Assembly (NCBI GenBank): GCA_017469885.1
Contig: JAFUFO010000029.1
Location: 1-51,466, forward strand
DNA length: 51,466 nt
Direction of reading: 5' to 3'
Origin: Solobacterium sp.
GTDB taxonomy: Bacteria; Bacillota_I; Bacilli_A; Erysipelotrichales; Erysipelotrichaceae
Shown: positions 24,789-33,288 of the stretch, one piece after another
Position numbering within the stretch: position 1 is the stretch's first letter
Layout of the letters: each line of letters begins with the position of its first letter
Position numbers and translations under genes: made by a program
Notes under the pieces: model-generated
Seen by the model: only the letters and a program-made list of their open reading frames with translations
Databases searched by the model: none
Told to the model about the DNA's origin: nothing

Positions 24789-25880
24789 TTATAAATGGAG
24801 CACTTCTTTTTTCTTGGCATCAAATTCTTCCTGTGTGATAATGCCGGCATCTAATGTCTCTTTCAGTTTCTTCAAGATTTCTAACTGCTCGTTTACCGAA
24901 TACGATTTTGTTTCCGCCTTCGCGCCGAGGCCATTCACAAAATTCATTGCAAACAGCATTCCGCCCATATCGCCAAAACCATTTTCTTTTATGCCATCAG
25001 CTATTTTCTGCTGAGCAGAAATATCAGACGACTTTTGTGAAATGTCATCATATGCGCTGAGATCCATCTTTTTGGAGGCGTATTTCTTCAGTAGTTCTTT
25101 TGATGAATCAGACAATTCAATATTTTGAATTGCTGCACTTGTCAGTGCAAAGCCAAAACGGTCTTCCCATAATGCAACACTGGTATCATCACTAATTATT
25201 CTTTTAACGATTTCGTTTTCCATCGAAGGAAGTTGTGATACACGATACTTCGTTGACAAAGAGTTCAAAGCAACAGAAAACGACTGCAAAAATTCCGATA
25301 CAATTTGATACCGCGCACCAGTATCATCTAAGGAATAGGTAGTAATTGTGGGAGGAAGATAATTTCTCACAAACTTCTCACAGTCCGTAATCTTGATAGA
25401 AAATATTCCATATGCATGAACTTCAAAATCTACACCATATGCAACATCTGTGAATAATAGCGGTCCATTTGTACCAAATGGAATTGAGCGTATTTCTCTT
25501 AAATTCACAAATGCAATTTGTTTTTTATCCGGAGATATTCCACCGAACCCAAAACGCTTTTTTATCTGTGAGGTAATCGGCTTCAGAATCCCATCACCGT
25601 TAAAAACGCTTGGATCCCCGTCTTCATACTCATATCCTCCAGGCTTTGAAATACAGTATTCAATTGCATTCTGATTAAAAATAACTGCAGCGGTGTTATC
25701 AGGAACATATATAATCGAACCATTGGAAATAACTCCATCAGATCCAGGGGAATTAGTGCCTCGGCCATTATTTTTAGTTTTAATGATTCCAGGCGCCACC
25801 AAAGTGTGTTCATCAAACTCATCAGCAGTGATTATTTCTTTCCACTGATCCAGTAATGTGGATGTTGTAGCATCCTTTAA
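24789..25880 (-). pseudogene. SPFH-domain/SHOCT protein lacking its start
   Basis: The frame encodes an SPFH (band 7) protein of the virion-core-like family: DQWKEIITADEFDEHTLVAP, then NGSIIYVPDNTAAVIF, the SPFH body, and a C-terminal SHOCT helix pair (LKETLDAGIITQEEFDAKKK). The family start normally lies about 12 residues before DQWKE. Here similarity can be followed back to about 25877, where a TGA interrupts the frame and no start is seen. Internal ATGs would delete the first strand of the domain. It sits in a run of truncated genes. Confidence 0.7.
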
Positions 25881-26175
25881 GCATGGTCATCAGATTCAAG
25901 AAATAGACGCCTCGGTTCTTATCATCACCAAAAGTGGAAACTATATTCGTGCTTTATTTACTGCTGGATTCTGCCCCGAATGTAACGAATACTTTATTCT
26001 GGACAGCACCTATCAAAAACTTATTAAATACGGGACACTCGCATGCATAGTAACTGATGAGGAAACATACCTGCAGGAACATAAAGACAGTGGCAATGAT
26101 ATTAATTCCTGGCCGACAGAGTCCATCATTAAACAATGCGGATATAACGTGAACCCTTCATGCCTCTGGTCATAA
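25858..26175 (+). pseudogene. Fragment of a CPxC zinc-binding protein
   Basis: 105 codons. The centre (IQEIDASVLIITKSGNYIRA, AGFCPECNEYFILDSTYQKL, then QCGYNVN) resembles uncharacterised Bacillota proteins with a CPxC zinc site, in which GYNVN is followed by a further domain of about 70 residues. Here the frame ends seven residues later, at the point where the opposite-strand DUF2075 gene is also cut. The N-terminus up to about 25880 is derived from the antisense of the SPFH gene. Both ends therefore look truncated. Confidence 0.5.
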
Positions 26176-27247
26176 GTGTGCGGTATGTATTCTTAATGAT
26201 TTCATCACTGATTTCCTTCGCGTATTTCGGGTCTTTCTTTGCGTACGATTTGATACCTTTCATTGACTGATCAGTTGAAGCCCGCTTGGTAAAGTCTGTT
26301 ATAACTTTATCTCCGGAGACTCTCATGTCTTCTCCGATGATGACACCTACATAATCAAATTCAAGACCTTGAGAGGTATGAATACATCCGGCTTCATTGA
26401 AAGAATCTTTATCAATTGCCCAGATGCCCTCTCCCATATTCCATGACATTTCAAAGTCACCGATCTTGATGTCATGGTAGTCTTTGTTATTCCGTTCTTC
26501 CTTAGGCCACTCCCAGCAGTAACCGGCAAGTATTCTTGCCCGGTTATGTAATCTGTTCTTATCCTTGATCAGTGTCTGCATTTCAAACGGAGTATCACAG
26601 ATACGGAAATCATAATCGATGCCTTCCATATCAAAGTTGGCAGTCTCTCTTATTCCTAATACATTATCAATCCAGGCAAGATAGCCATCCGATCCATTAC
26701 ACCGGAACTGTGATACCAGTTCTGTTTCATATACTTCCGCATTGGCAAGATTTGCCCACTTCTTTATCTCCTGTACAGAACCGATATCTTTCAGTGTTAC
26801 ACGTTGTGACTCATCAATAAAGAAAACAGAACAGTATGCCGCATCAATAATCTCTTTGATTTCGTTTTCACCGAGGTTGCCGAACATACCGGACTTTTCC
26901 GTAAGCCGGTGGGCTTCATCCACTAATAGTGTATGAATACTATTCTTCGGCGCATCCACATACTTCCAGGCATTCTGAAAAAGGTTATCTATGGAACTCT
27001 TCTTTACTTCCCCTTTCAGCTTTGCTTTATAGACACTTCTCGGTGCACTGTTACGTGTAACATATTGGGCTAACTGTCCCCGGTTTGTTAATTCTGCAAG
27101 AAGGTTAACTGCGACTACGGTCTTGCCTGTACCGGGACCGCCTTTAACAATGATGACCCGCTTCTTATGATCATCGAAAGACTTTTTGGAGATGGGAAAA
27201 GTATTACGATGTATCATATCAGCACCCTGGAAAGGAAACCATAACAA
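26129..27247 (-). pseudogene. DUF2075 (Schlafen-like) helicase, truncated at both ends
   Basis: About 360 residues of a superfamily 1-like DNA/RNA helicase: Walker A IIVKGGPGTGKTVVAVNLLA, Walker B LLVDEAHRL, ELVSQFRCNGSDGYL, and TSQGLEFDYVGVIIG. DUF2075 proteins are normally 550-650 residues, often with an N-terminal nuclease domain and a tail after TRGMKG. Here the upstream part is absent and the tail is replaced by SRYIRIV after TRGMKG. The ATPase motifs are intact, but the protein is unlikely to be complete. This family is common in defence islands. Confidence 0.7.
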
Positions 27248-27258
27248 AGATTTCCGGA

Positions 27259-27516
27259 TTGAGATATATTCTTTGGTGGTTCCCTACATTCTGGGAAACA
27301 GCATTGAGCGAGAGAAAAGCACTTGATGATACATTTATAAGTTCGATGATTGAAGAAATCCAGGATAGTGTCAGTTCCGAAAACCAGATTTTCGATATAT
27401 CGTCAAATTTCCGGGGAGAAGGCGCAACAGACAAAGCTGTGAAGGATCATATGAACTTATGGAAAGCCTATCATTCCCTGCATCAGAACCCCACGCAGTT
27501 CGATCCGCTCGCATAA
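27259..27516 (+). pseudogene. C-terminal fragment, unrecognised
   Basis: 85 codons ending HQNPTQFDPLA, with the frame open upstream to about 27220 and no ribosome site at the first ATG. It overlaps the divergent start region of the helicase remnant. I do not recognise a family; it is likely the 3' end of a larger gene removed by the same rearrangements. Confidence 0.35.
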
Positions 27517-27545
27517 GAAAAATTCGTTGTCAGCAAGCACTAATT

Positions 27546-27579
27546 AAGCCAACAGACTCCAACTCTGTTGGCTTTTTTA
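27546..27579. terminator. Strong bidirectional terminator
   Basis: AAGCCAACAGA (27546-27556) pairs perfectly with TCTGTTGGCTT (27564-27574), with T-runs on both strands. It ends the plus fragment at 27516 and directly follows the Cas9 remnant's stop. Confidence 0.85.
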
Positions 27580-27580
27580 A

Positions 27581-28138
27581 TTATTTGGGTTCCTCCAGTG
27601 TCTTTCCTTCTTCGGAATTTTCCGATCCTTCATAAAGGAAATGACCTCTGCTCTTAAAGATGTGATGAAGCGCGAGAAAGACAAGTCTCGGGTCATGCGG
27701 CTGCGTATTATGAATCAGGTCGTTGCGCAGATGATAGACTGTGGGATACTCGCGCAGATAATCCTTATCCGTGTAATCAGGATCGTTGAACAGAACATAA
27801 CTGCAGTTTTTGTCCGTTCTGTCCTCCTGCCAGAGGTTTGATTCATGCAGACGAACAAAGAAATTCGGATCCTTTTTCAGAATCTCTTTTGCAAACAGTT
27901 CTTCCAAAATCAGTATTCTCTGTTTCCTGCGGTTCAGCCTTCTTCTTGAAGTGCGCGCAGCCCTTCTCTCCGAAGCATCATTCGCAGCTTCAAACAGCCT
28001 GGCTCCCCACATTGATTTTCCTTTGAAGCGCAGGACATTATAGTCATGATCTGTTACTGCCCATCCAACAGAATCAGTGCCGACATCCAATCCGATGTAA
28101 TAATTACCCTTACGCTTATCATTTCCGTTTTTCTTCAT
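27581..28138 (-). pseudogene. cas9: Cas9 N-terminal remnant (type II-A)
   Basis: 185 residues matching the first part of Cas9. RuvC-I is YIGLDVGTDSVGWAVTD with catalytic D18. The arginine-rich bridge helix is RRAARTSRRRLNRRKQRI (58-75). The start of the REC lobe includes YPTVYHLRNDLI, LVFLALHHIFKSRGHFLYEG. A whole enzyme is about 1,100-1,400 residues; REC, HNH, RuvC-II/III and PAM-interacting domains are missing, and the frame stops within a few bases of a terminator. GGAGG lies 6 nt before ATG 28138, so the fragment could still be translated. No cas1, cas2, csn2 or array is in the window. Confidence 0.9.
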
Positions 28139-28183
28139 ACTGTCCCTCCAATGATGTGCAATCAGTAATACAGAGATGATGCA

Positions 28184-28212
28184 TTGACAATTTCATGTCC
28201 GTGATCTATAAA
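28184..28212 (+). promoter_or_regulatory. Promoter of the tracrRNA
   Basis: Consensus-like -35 TTGACA (28184-28189), 17-bp spacer, -10 TATAAA (28207-28212). Predicted start is near 28219, just before the anti-repeat. Confidence 0.8.
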
Positions 28213-28218
28213 GAAATT

Positions 28219-28335
28219 GTCTTGTTACCAGCAAGATTCACATAGCAAGTTCAAATAAGCATTTTGCGAACTTATCGTCTTTGACGAATTCACAGTGTGT
28301 GAGCAATGACTCCCGACGGGGAGTTTTTGTTTTGC
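28219..28335 (+). ncRNA. tracrRNA
   Basis: Transcribed divergently from the cas9 remnant. The segment AGCAAGTTCAAATAAG (28244-28259) is one base from the S. pyogenes tracrRNA anti-repeat/nexus sequence. Upstream, 28219-28246 would pair with the 3' part of a 36-nt CRISPR repeat. Downstream hairpins follow: GCA/TGC nexus, CGTC-TTT-GACG, TCACA-GTG-TGTGA, and terminator ACTCCC-GACG-GGGAGT then TTTTGTTTT (28309-28332). All expected parts are present. No matching repeat array was found in the window. Confidence 0.85.
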
Positions 28336-28563
28336 AAACACTTCCATATAAATCTTCACTATCAATAATATTATTATAGTCACTCACTTACATTTTTTTG
28401 CACAACGTTAATTTGTAATAAACCATTTGTAATAAACTCTATTTTATTGTTGTCTTACTCTATCGTTACTTTTAGTTACTCTGCGTCTGTTTATTCACCG
28501 GATTGCAGATGAAAACAGACGATTAACTATTATCTGTAAGTTAACCGCCTGTACTAGACCTTA

Positions 28564-29256
28564 TTATCCCCTGCTGTGATAGGAGATCACAATCTGCGCA
28601 TCCTTGGGATACTTCCTGGTTGCGCTGATATTATCCTTTCCGTTTATGGTCAGAGACTCTACCATACCCGGTTTATATAACACCCCCAATGACAGATCAT
28701 TGAGCGGTACACACCGGATATTGGTAAAGCCCGCACTGCGTAATACCGTCTCTACTGCCTTATAGTCCTTCCGTTCATAATTCCAGGCGATATCCGGAAG
28801 TGTCGCAGTATCGGAATAGATACTGCCGTTATCTTCTTCATCCTTATTGGACAAGGCAATAAATGCGGCTGCCTCCAGCACCAGCATCCCTACCATCGCC
28901 AGCATATACAGCCCTGAATCCGAATCCCCGCCGGCATGTCCGCCCATATACCCGATGATCATCATCAGAACACCGATCGTACCCAATGCCAGCGCAAGTT
29001 TCACCCTGTTCTTTCTTCGGTTTTCCTGTGCGATCCACCGGCGCTCCGCAAATTCCATCTGTTTCTCTTTTACGATGCGCTCTGTCTTTGCCCGTGCGAT
29101 TCCTGCCTCGTCAATATTGCGGTAGATATGTTCATTTTCGTTATGTACCAGTACCTTGGTGCCGCAATATGTACAGAAAGCCTGGGTACGGTCTTCTTCA
29201 ATGTTCAGGGTTGCGCCGCATTCCGGACACTTTACCGCAATCTGCTTTACACTCAT
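28564..29256 (-). CDS. Zinc-ribbon membrane protein
   Basis: 230 residues. The N-terminal zinc ribbon is CPECGATL and CTYCGTK (C-x2-C, 15 residues, C-x2-C). A charged helix (about 45-85) follows, then two transmembrane segments (LALALGTIGVLMMIIGYMGG and LYMLAMVGMLVLEAAAFIAL). The C-terminal domain (about 150-230) ends with KYPKDAQIVISYHS. This plan fits a cytosolic sensor or chaperone-like domain tethered to the membrane; no named family is assigned. A MerR-type promoter lies only 31 bp upstream of ATG 29256. Confidence 0.72.
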   Translation of the reverse strand: MSVKQIAVKCPECGATLNIEEDRTQAFCTYCGTKVLVHNENEHIYRNIDEAGIARAKTERIVKEKQMEFAERRWIAQENRRKNRVKLALALGTIGVLMMIIGYMGGHAGGDSDSGLYMLAMVGMLVLEAAAFIALSNKDEEDNGSIYSDTATLPDIAWNYERKDYKAVETVLRSAGFTNIRCVPLNDLSLGVLYKPGMVESLTINGKDNISATRKYPKDAQIVISYHSRG

Positions 29257-29286
29257 GCCTGTTTACCTGCCTCTTATACAGATAAA

Positions 29287-29317
29287 ACGATAAGACCGTT
29301 CCCCAGGGAACGGTCAA
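29287..29317 (-). promoter_or_regulatory. MerR-type promoter/operator, site 3
   Basis: Minus strand -35 TTGACC (29317-29312), 19-bp spacer, -10 TATCGT (29292-29287), palindrome CCGTTCCCTGGGGAACGG. It drives the zinc-ribbon gene with a 5' leader of about 25 nt. Confidence 0.7.
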
Positions 29318-29334
29318 TCCTGTATATCACGAAT

Positions 29335-29417
29335 AAAAAAATGGGGATGGCAGGCTGCCCGAAGTCTGCCATCCAGGGATCTGTGTCTGCGCAATCCAGT
29401 TTGCTCAGACATCTGTG
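29335..29417 (-). ncRNA. Candidate small RNA, copy A (or mscS 3' UTR)
   Basis: The minus strand reads TATATT as a possible -10 (29429-29424), then a TGTCTG/CAGACA hairpin enclosing GCAA/TTGC, then a strong terminator (GGATGGCAG/CTGCCATCC plus seven T). The same arrangement and much of the sequence recur at 31868-31966. The -35 here is poor, so the alternative is a conserved 3' UTR/terminator of mscS. Confidence 0.4.
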
Positions 29418-29456
29418 CTGGTCAATATACAGTGCATCTTAATTCACACTGCAGAT

Positions 29457-30377
29457 TCAGTCTGCGTTGTGCACAACCACCTGCGGGAACGGGATTTCGA
29501 TTCCGTTTTCATCAAACAGCAGTTTAAGATCACGGTTCAGCTGACGCTGGGCAATGAATATATTCTCTTCCTTTACATACGCCCCGATGCGGACGGTTAC
29601 TCCGGAGTCCCCAAGTTGTGTGACGCCGTAATAAACAGGCTCTTCCAGATACAGATCGCTGTGTTTCTGATACATCTTTGGCAGTGCTTTCTTCAGCACT
29701 TCCTCCAGATACCTAAGATCCGTGCTGTAGGACACGGACGGCTCAGATAGAGCCAGTGACCGAATGCGGGAGCGGTTCTGAAAATTGCGGATATCAGAGT
29801 TATTCACGATTTTCAGATTTCCTCCGGCATCCTCAATTACCGTTGTGCGCACACCGATATTCCGCACGGTGCCGCGGAAGTCATCCAGAATAATGATGTC
29901 GCCGATGGAGTACTGATGTTCAAAAATGATGAACAGACCCGTAATAATATCCTCAATCAGGCTCTGGCTTGCAAATCCGATAATAAGCCCTAAAATTCCG
30001 ACTCCGGCAAGTACGGCCATAGTATCCACGCCAAGAATACTGAGCCCCCAGATCACTGCTGTTATAACAGCGAGATACCGCAGGAGCCCGGTCAGAAGCC
30101 CCGATATCGTACGCGAACGTTCGTTCCGGTCACCGGTCCACGCAAGTATGAATTTCAGAATGGTATAAATCACCCATATGATCGCAAAGGCAAACAGAAG
30201 ATTCAGAAGATGCGCCATTGTGAATTTCCAGTTGCCTTCCAGCAGAAAGCTGTTCTGCCGGATCTCGTTGATCTTTGCGATTGTTTCCTGTGAGAACGGA
30301 AGCCATGCCGGATTTGCGAGCAGAATAATCATGAGTATCGCAATCACAAACCCTATCGTACTTTTCGTTTTCTTCAT
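29457..30377 (-). CDS. Small-conductance mechanosensitive channel (MscS family)
   Basis: 306 residues from ATG 30377 after AGGAGGG. Three transmembrane segments (about 8-25, 55-80, 95-120), then the pore-lining helix and gate VLAGVGILGLIIGFASQSLI with the family glycines and alanines. The soluble vestibule follows: FIIFEHQYSIGDIIILDDFR, VRNIGVRTTVIEDAGGNLKI and VNNSDIRNF. It opens on membrane tension during osmotic downshock. It is 23 bp downstream of the Pro/Thr-rich protein gene, so the two form an operon. Confidence 0.9.
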   Translation of the reverse strand: MKKTKSTIGFVIAILMIILLANPAWLPFSQETIAKINEIRQNSFLLEGNWKFTMAHLLNLLFAFAIIWVIYTILKFILAWTGDRNERSRTISGLLTGLLRYLAVITAVIWGLSILGVDTMAVLAGVGILGLIIGFASQSLIEDIITGLFIIFEHQYSIGDIIILDDFRGTVRNIGVRTTVIEDAGGNLKIVNNSDIRNFQNRSRIRSLALSEPSVSYSTDLRYLEEVLKKALPKMYQKHSDLYLEEPVYYGVTQLGDSGVTVRIGAYVKEENIFIAQRQLNRDLKLLFDENGIEIPFPQVVVHNAD

Positions 30378-30400
30378 CCTGTTTCCCTCCTGGTTTCCTG

Positions 30401-31642
30401 TTAATCGAGTGTGCCTTCCTGATACACATACCCCGGCAGAACTGTGCCGTCTTCGAGAACGCATGAGAAACCCGCATCGAGTGAATACGGTGTTCCTGCA
30501 GGTATCTCCATCCCTGTATCGTATGTCAGGATAATGTCCTGCTCGTCCTGCTCGGATTGTGTAATGTCCGACGTATTGAATGTCCGGCTTTCACCATCGA
30601 CAGTCAATTTCAGCGTATTCCCTTCATGAGTCAATGACTCCGCTGTGCCTGCCTCAGGCGCCGCAGTAATCCGGACCTTCACAGCCGATGATCCATCCCT
30701 GTACACATCCCCGATTGTCACAAAGCTGCCCTTTGCCAGCTTGAATACATCGCTTTCCGTTTGTCCGGATATTCCATCCTTCGTTGTATAGTTCATCACA
30801 AGCTTTGCGTCCGCTGTTTTAAAATCGTCCGAACCGTCACCGAATATATAGAGAACATAGTCTTCCCATGTGCCGCCTTCCTCTTCGGTACCTTCATATT
30901 CCCTGTATCCGTTCTCTCCGGCAGATTCATATCCGCTTCCTTCATCCACATACAGCTGAACCGTAACCGTGCCGTCCCATGCGTCTTTCAGGGTGACCTC
31001 AAAACCGCGGCTGACAAACCACATTATACGGTCACTGTCCTGTCCCATCTCGATCCAATCCTGCACACTGACTTCGGGAGGATTTTCTGTTTCAGGTGCC
31101 GGGGTCGGTGTTGGAGTCGGAGTTGGTGTAGGTGTCGGAGTTGGTGTTACTTCCGGGGTCGGTGTGGGAGTTACCTCTGGGGTCGCAGTCGATTCCGGAG
31201 TTGATGCTGGTATTGGGGTCGGTTCCGGTGCCGGCGGCAGCGGCAGTATCTCTTCCGGTATTGGTGTTGGTATTGGCGTTGGTATGAGCGTCGGGGCTGG
31301 TGTTGGTCTCAGCGTCGGCGTCGGGGTCGGGGTCGCGGTTGGTTCTGGTGCTGGGGTCGGCGTTTTTGCGGGCGGCAGTACCGGACGGGGATGTGGTTCT
31401 CCTTCCGGCATCGGTGCCGCAGGTTCGATTTCGGGCACCGGAGCTTCCGGTTCCGGAGTCTGTGCGGCAGGATAATAAATCAGCGGCATCAGCAGCACTG
31501 TTCCGATAAGCGCAAGAAAAGGCGGCAGTTTGATCCGCTTATAATGTTTTCCGCCTTTGACCGGCTCGTAAGGATGCGCGATTTCCGGGTACCGGTCATC
31601 GATTTCTCTGAACATGTCCACGATCCTGCGGTACTCTTTCAC
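30401..31642 (-). CDS. Single-pass surface protein with Pro/Thr-rich stalk
   Basis: 413 residues. A cytosolic N-terminus of about 40 residues, one transmembrane helix (LPPFLALIGTVLLMPLIYY), then a 140-residue stalk of PTPTPTP/PEP repeats, and an extracellular C-terminal domain of about 220 residues starting near VQDWIEMGQDSDRIMWFVSR. The stalk gives the DNA a GT/GGT low-complexity tract at 31090-31350. No sortase motif. Function unknown; likely a wall-spanning sensor or structural protein. Co-transcribed with mscS. A MerR-type promoter lies about 180 bp upstream. Confidence 0.75.
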   Translation of the reverse strand: MKEYRRIVDMFREIDDRYPEIAHPYEPVKGGKHYKRIKLPPFLALIGTVLLMPLIYYPAAQTPEPEAPVPEIEPAAPMPEGEPHPRPVLPPAKTPTPAPEPTATPTPTPTLRPTPAPTLIPTPIPTPIPEEILPLPPAPEPTPIPASTPESTATPEVTPTPTPEVTPTPTPTPTPTPTPTPAPETENPPEVSVQDWIEMGQDSDRIMWFVSRGFEVTLKDAWDGTVTVQLYVDEGSGYESAGENGYREYEGTEEEGGTWEDYVLYIFGDGSDDFKTADAKLVMNYTTKDGISGQTESDVFKLAKGSFVTIGDVYRDGSSAVKVRITAAPEAGTAESLTHEGNTLKLTVDGESRTFNTSDITQSEQDEQDIILTYDTGMEIPAGTPYSLDAGFSCVLEDGTVLPGYVYQEGTLD

Positions 31643-31819
31643 TTAAATAGTACCATTCAATACCGCTTAATGGATGTATACATGCATGTTTTTCCGCCAT
31701 TCAGATAACAATTCATATCCTAAGCGCATCCTTCATGTTTTTTATCACGTTCTGCGTCCGCCTGAACTGACTCGCGATCGGTTTCGCCGCTCTATGAAAC
31801 GCATCGAAATCCTGAAAAG

Positions 31820-31850
31820 ACGATAAAACCATTCCCTGGGGAACGGTCAG
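31820..31850 (-). promoter_or_regulatory. MerR-type promoter/operator, site 4
   Basis: Minus strand -35 CTGACC (31850-31845), 19-bp spacer, -10 TATCGT (31825-31820), near-palindrome CCGTTCCCCAGGGAATGG. The next minus-strand gene is the Pro/Thr-rich protein (ATG 31642) with a leader of about 170 nt in which no other feature is seen. Confidence 0.62.
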
Positions 31851-31867
31851 TTCTGTATATCACGGAT

Positions 31868-31966
31868 AAAAAAATGGGGATGGCAGGCCATCAGGGAGCC
31901 TGCCATCCAGGTAAGGGATCTTGTTTGAGCAACTTTGTAGAGGTTGAAATTGCTCAGACATTTCGG
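31868..31966 (-). ncRNA. Candidate small RNA, copy B
   Basis: Minus-strand promoter TGGACA (32001-31996), 17-bp spacer, TATATT (31978-31973). The transcript would hold a TGAGCAA/TTGCTCA hairpin and end in terminator GGATGGCAGGC/GCCTGCCATCC plus seven T (31908-31868). It lies between two terminators, so it is not simply the 3' end of the DUF4097 gene. It is related to 29335-29417, with paired changes in the hairpin stems. Confidence 0.5.
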
Positions 31967-32161
31967 TTGGTCAATATACAGTGCATGTGATATATTGTCC
32001 AACCTTCCTTTTGCACGGTACGCTCTGGACGGGGTACTGCACCCCCGAGGGGTTCTTGAGCGCAATTCCATAATAGCGCTGTTTTGAAGAAGTGGAACAC
32101 TTATTTGCGAAAAAATCACAAATTTTTTATCGGGTACTTGTGAATGCACAGTTTACTCAAG

Positions 32162-32191
32162 AAAAACGGTATATGTCCGAAGACATATACC
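32162..32191 (-). terminator. Terminator of the PadR/DUF4097 operon
   Basis: GGTATATGTC-CGAA-GACATATACC is a perfect 10-bp stem; the minus strand then reads GTTTTTC. It lies 66 bp after the DUF4097 stop. The remaining stretch to about 32000 shows no gene. Confidence 0.85.
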
Positions 32192-32256
32192 ACTCAGGTC
32201 TTACAGATACGGATCAGATGCCGTAACCGCATCCGGTATAACAACCGGATGATTAT

Positions 32257-33288
32257 TTATTTCCGGCGGACCTTAATGTCCCCGCTGATGGTCCGTACCG
32301 TAACCGGAAGTCCATCGGGATCCGACGAAATACCGGTATCGATGGAACCGGACAGCGAGCTGAGGTTCGGAGCGATGCGAAGTCTGCGCGGGAGCTTTAC
32401 CGATACATCCCCGCTGGTGGCTTTGGCGAAGAAGGAAGTTACGGTTTCTCCGATTTCCGCGTCAATATCACCGCTCTGTGTTTCTGCGGAGAATTCGCCG
32501 CCATAGATACATTTGACATCGACATCCCCGCTCGCAAGCTTTGCGTCAAAGGAATCCAGATCATTCAGCCGGGCATAGACATCCCCGCTTAAGCTTCGCA
32601 TATACAGTGTGCCAAGGGAACCATGACGGATCGTCAGATCACCGCTGGTACTCTGAAAGCCGAGTTTCTCCAGTGATATCCCGCTCATATTGAGGTCACC
32701 GGATACCACCTGCACATCCAGCGTGCGAAGGGATGAGGGCACCTCCAGCGCAAGATCCATTCCACTGCGGAAGATGAGATTTCCCGACAGGACTTCCCTG
32801 ATGATCAGGGTGTCATCAACGACTTCAAAACTGATCTCATCCTGATTTCCCTCTGCGCATACATGAACAAGCTCATCACTGGAGGGAAGCACTGCGATAT
32901 CCACACTGACACCGTGGATCTCAATCTTCTCAATGTTGGCGTATACCTCCGTGCGTGTTCCGTCATGTCCCAGGCTGTCGAGCGCCCGGGTAAAAATACC
33001 CGTTACCGAATCCGCAAAGTCGCGGATCAGATCCTTGTCCAGGGTAAACTGGGCAGACCGGGATGTTGTTTCCTTTTTCGGAGCACCGATCTCCTGAAGC
33101 AGTCCCCTGATATCGCCAAGGGATGCCAGTACGGTTTCCTCTGCCTCTGCCTCAGACTTTCCCTGGGAAAGCAGATCATTGTAATGATCGGTCGCATTGG
33201 CAAGAATCTCTTCTTTCAGGTTCTCCAGCTCCGTGCTCATGACATACGGTCCAAAGCATTGATTCAGATATTCGTTAATCTTTTCCAT
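32257..33288 (-). CDS. DUF4097-type beta-helix protein with HAAS/DUF1700-like N-terminus
   Basis: 343 residues. The N-terminal 65 residues (NQCFGPYVMSTELENLKEEI onward, ending ASLGDIRGLL) form the helical HAAS/DUF1700-like domain. The C-terminal two thirds is a ladder of SGD-containing turns (VVSGDLNMSG, STSGDLTI, SLSGDVYA, LASGDVDV, TQSGDIDAEI, ATSGDVSV, TISGDIKV) typical of DUF4097/LiaF-like repeats. No membrane segment. It overlaps the PadR gene by 14 bp, a pairing common in envelope-stress loci. Role probably in envelope signalling; not proven. Confidence 0.85.
   Translation of the reverse strand: MEKINEYLNQCFGPYVMSTELENLKEEILANATDHYNDLLSQGKSEAEAEETVLASLGDIRGLLQEIGAPKKETTSRSAQFTLDKDLIRDFADSVTGIFTRALDSLGHDGTRTEVYANIEKIEIHGVSVDIAVLPSSDELVHVCAEGNQDEISFEVVDDTLIIREVLSGNLIFRSGMDLALEVPSSLRTLDVQVVSGDLNMSGISLEKLGFQSTSGDLTIRHGSLGTLYMRSLSGDVYARLNDLDSFDAKLASGDVDVKCIYGGEFSAETQSGDIDAEIGETVTSFFAKATSGDVSVKLPRRLRIAPNLSSLSGSIDTGISSDPDGLPVTVRTISGDIKVRRK

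Noticed and set aside
28336-28560. Possible CRISPR array or leader beside the tracrRNA
   Set aside because: The stretch is AT-rich with one weak hairpin but has no regularly spaced repeats and no match to the anti-repeat.
31090-31350. GT/GGT-rich tandem low-complexity tract
   Set aside because: It simply encodes the Pro/Thr stalk of the surface protein; not a separate repeat element.
31847-32149. 100-codon minus ORF
   Set aside because: It overlaps the candidate small RNA, two hairpins and a terminator, and has no ribosome site.
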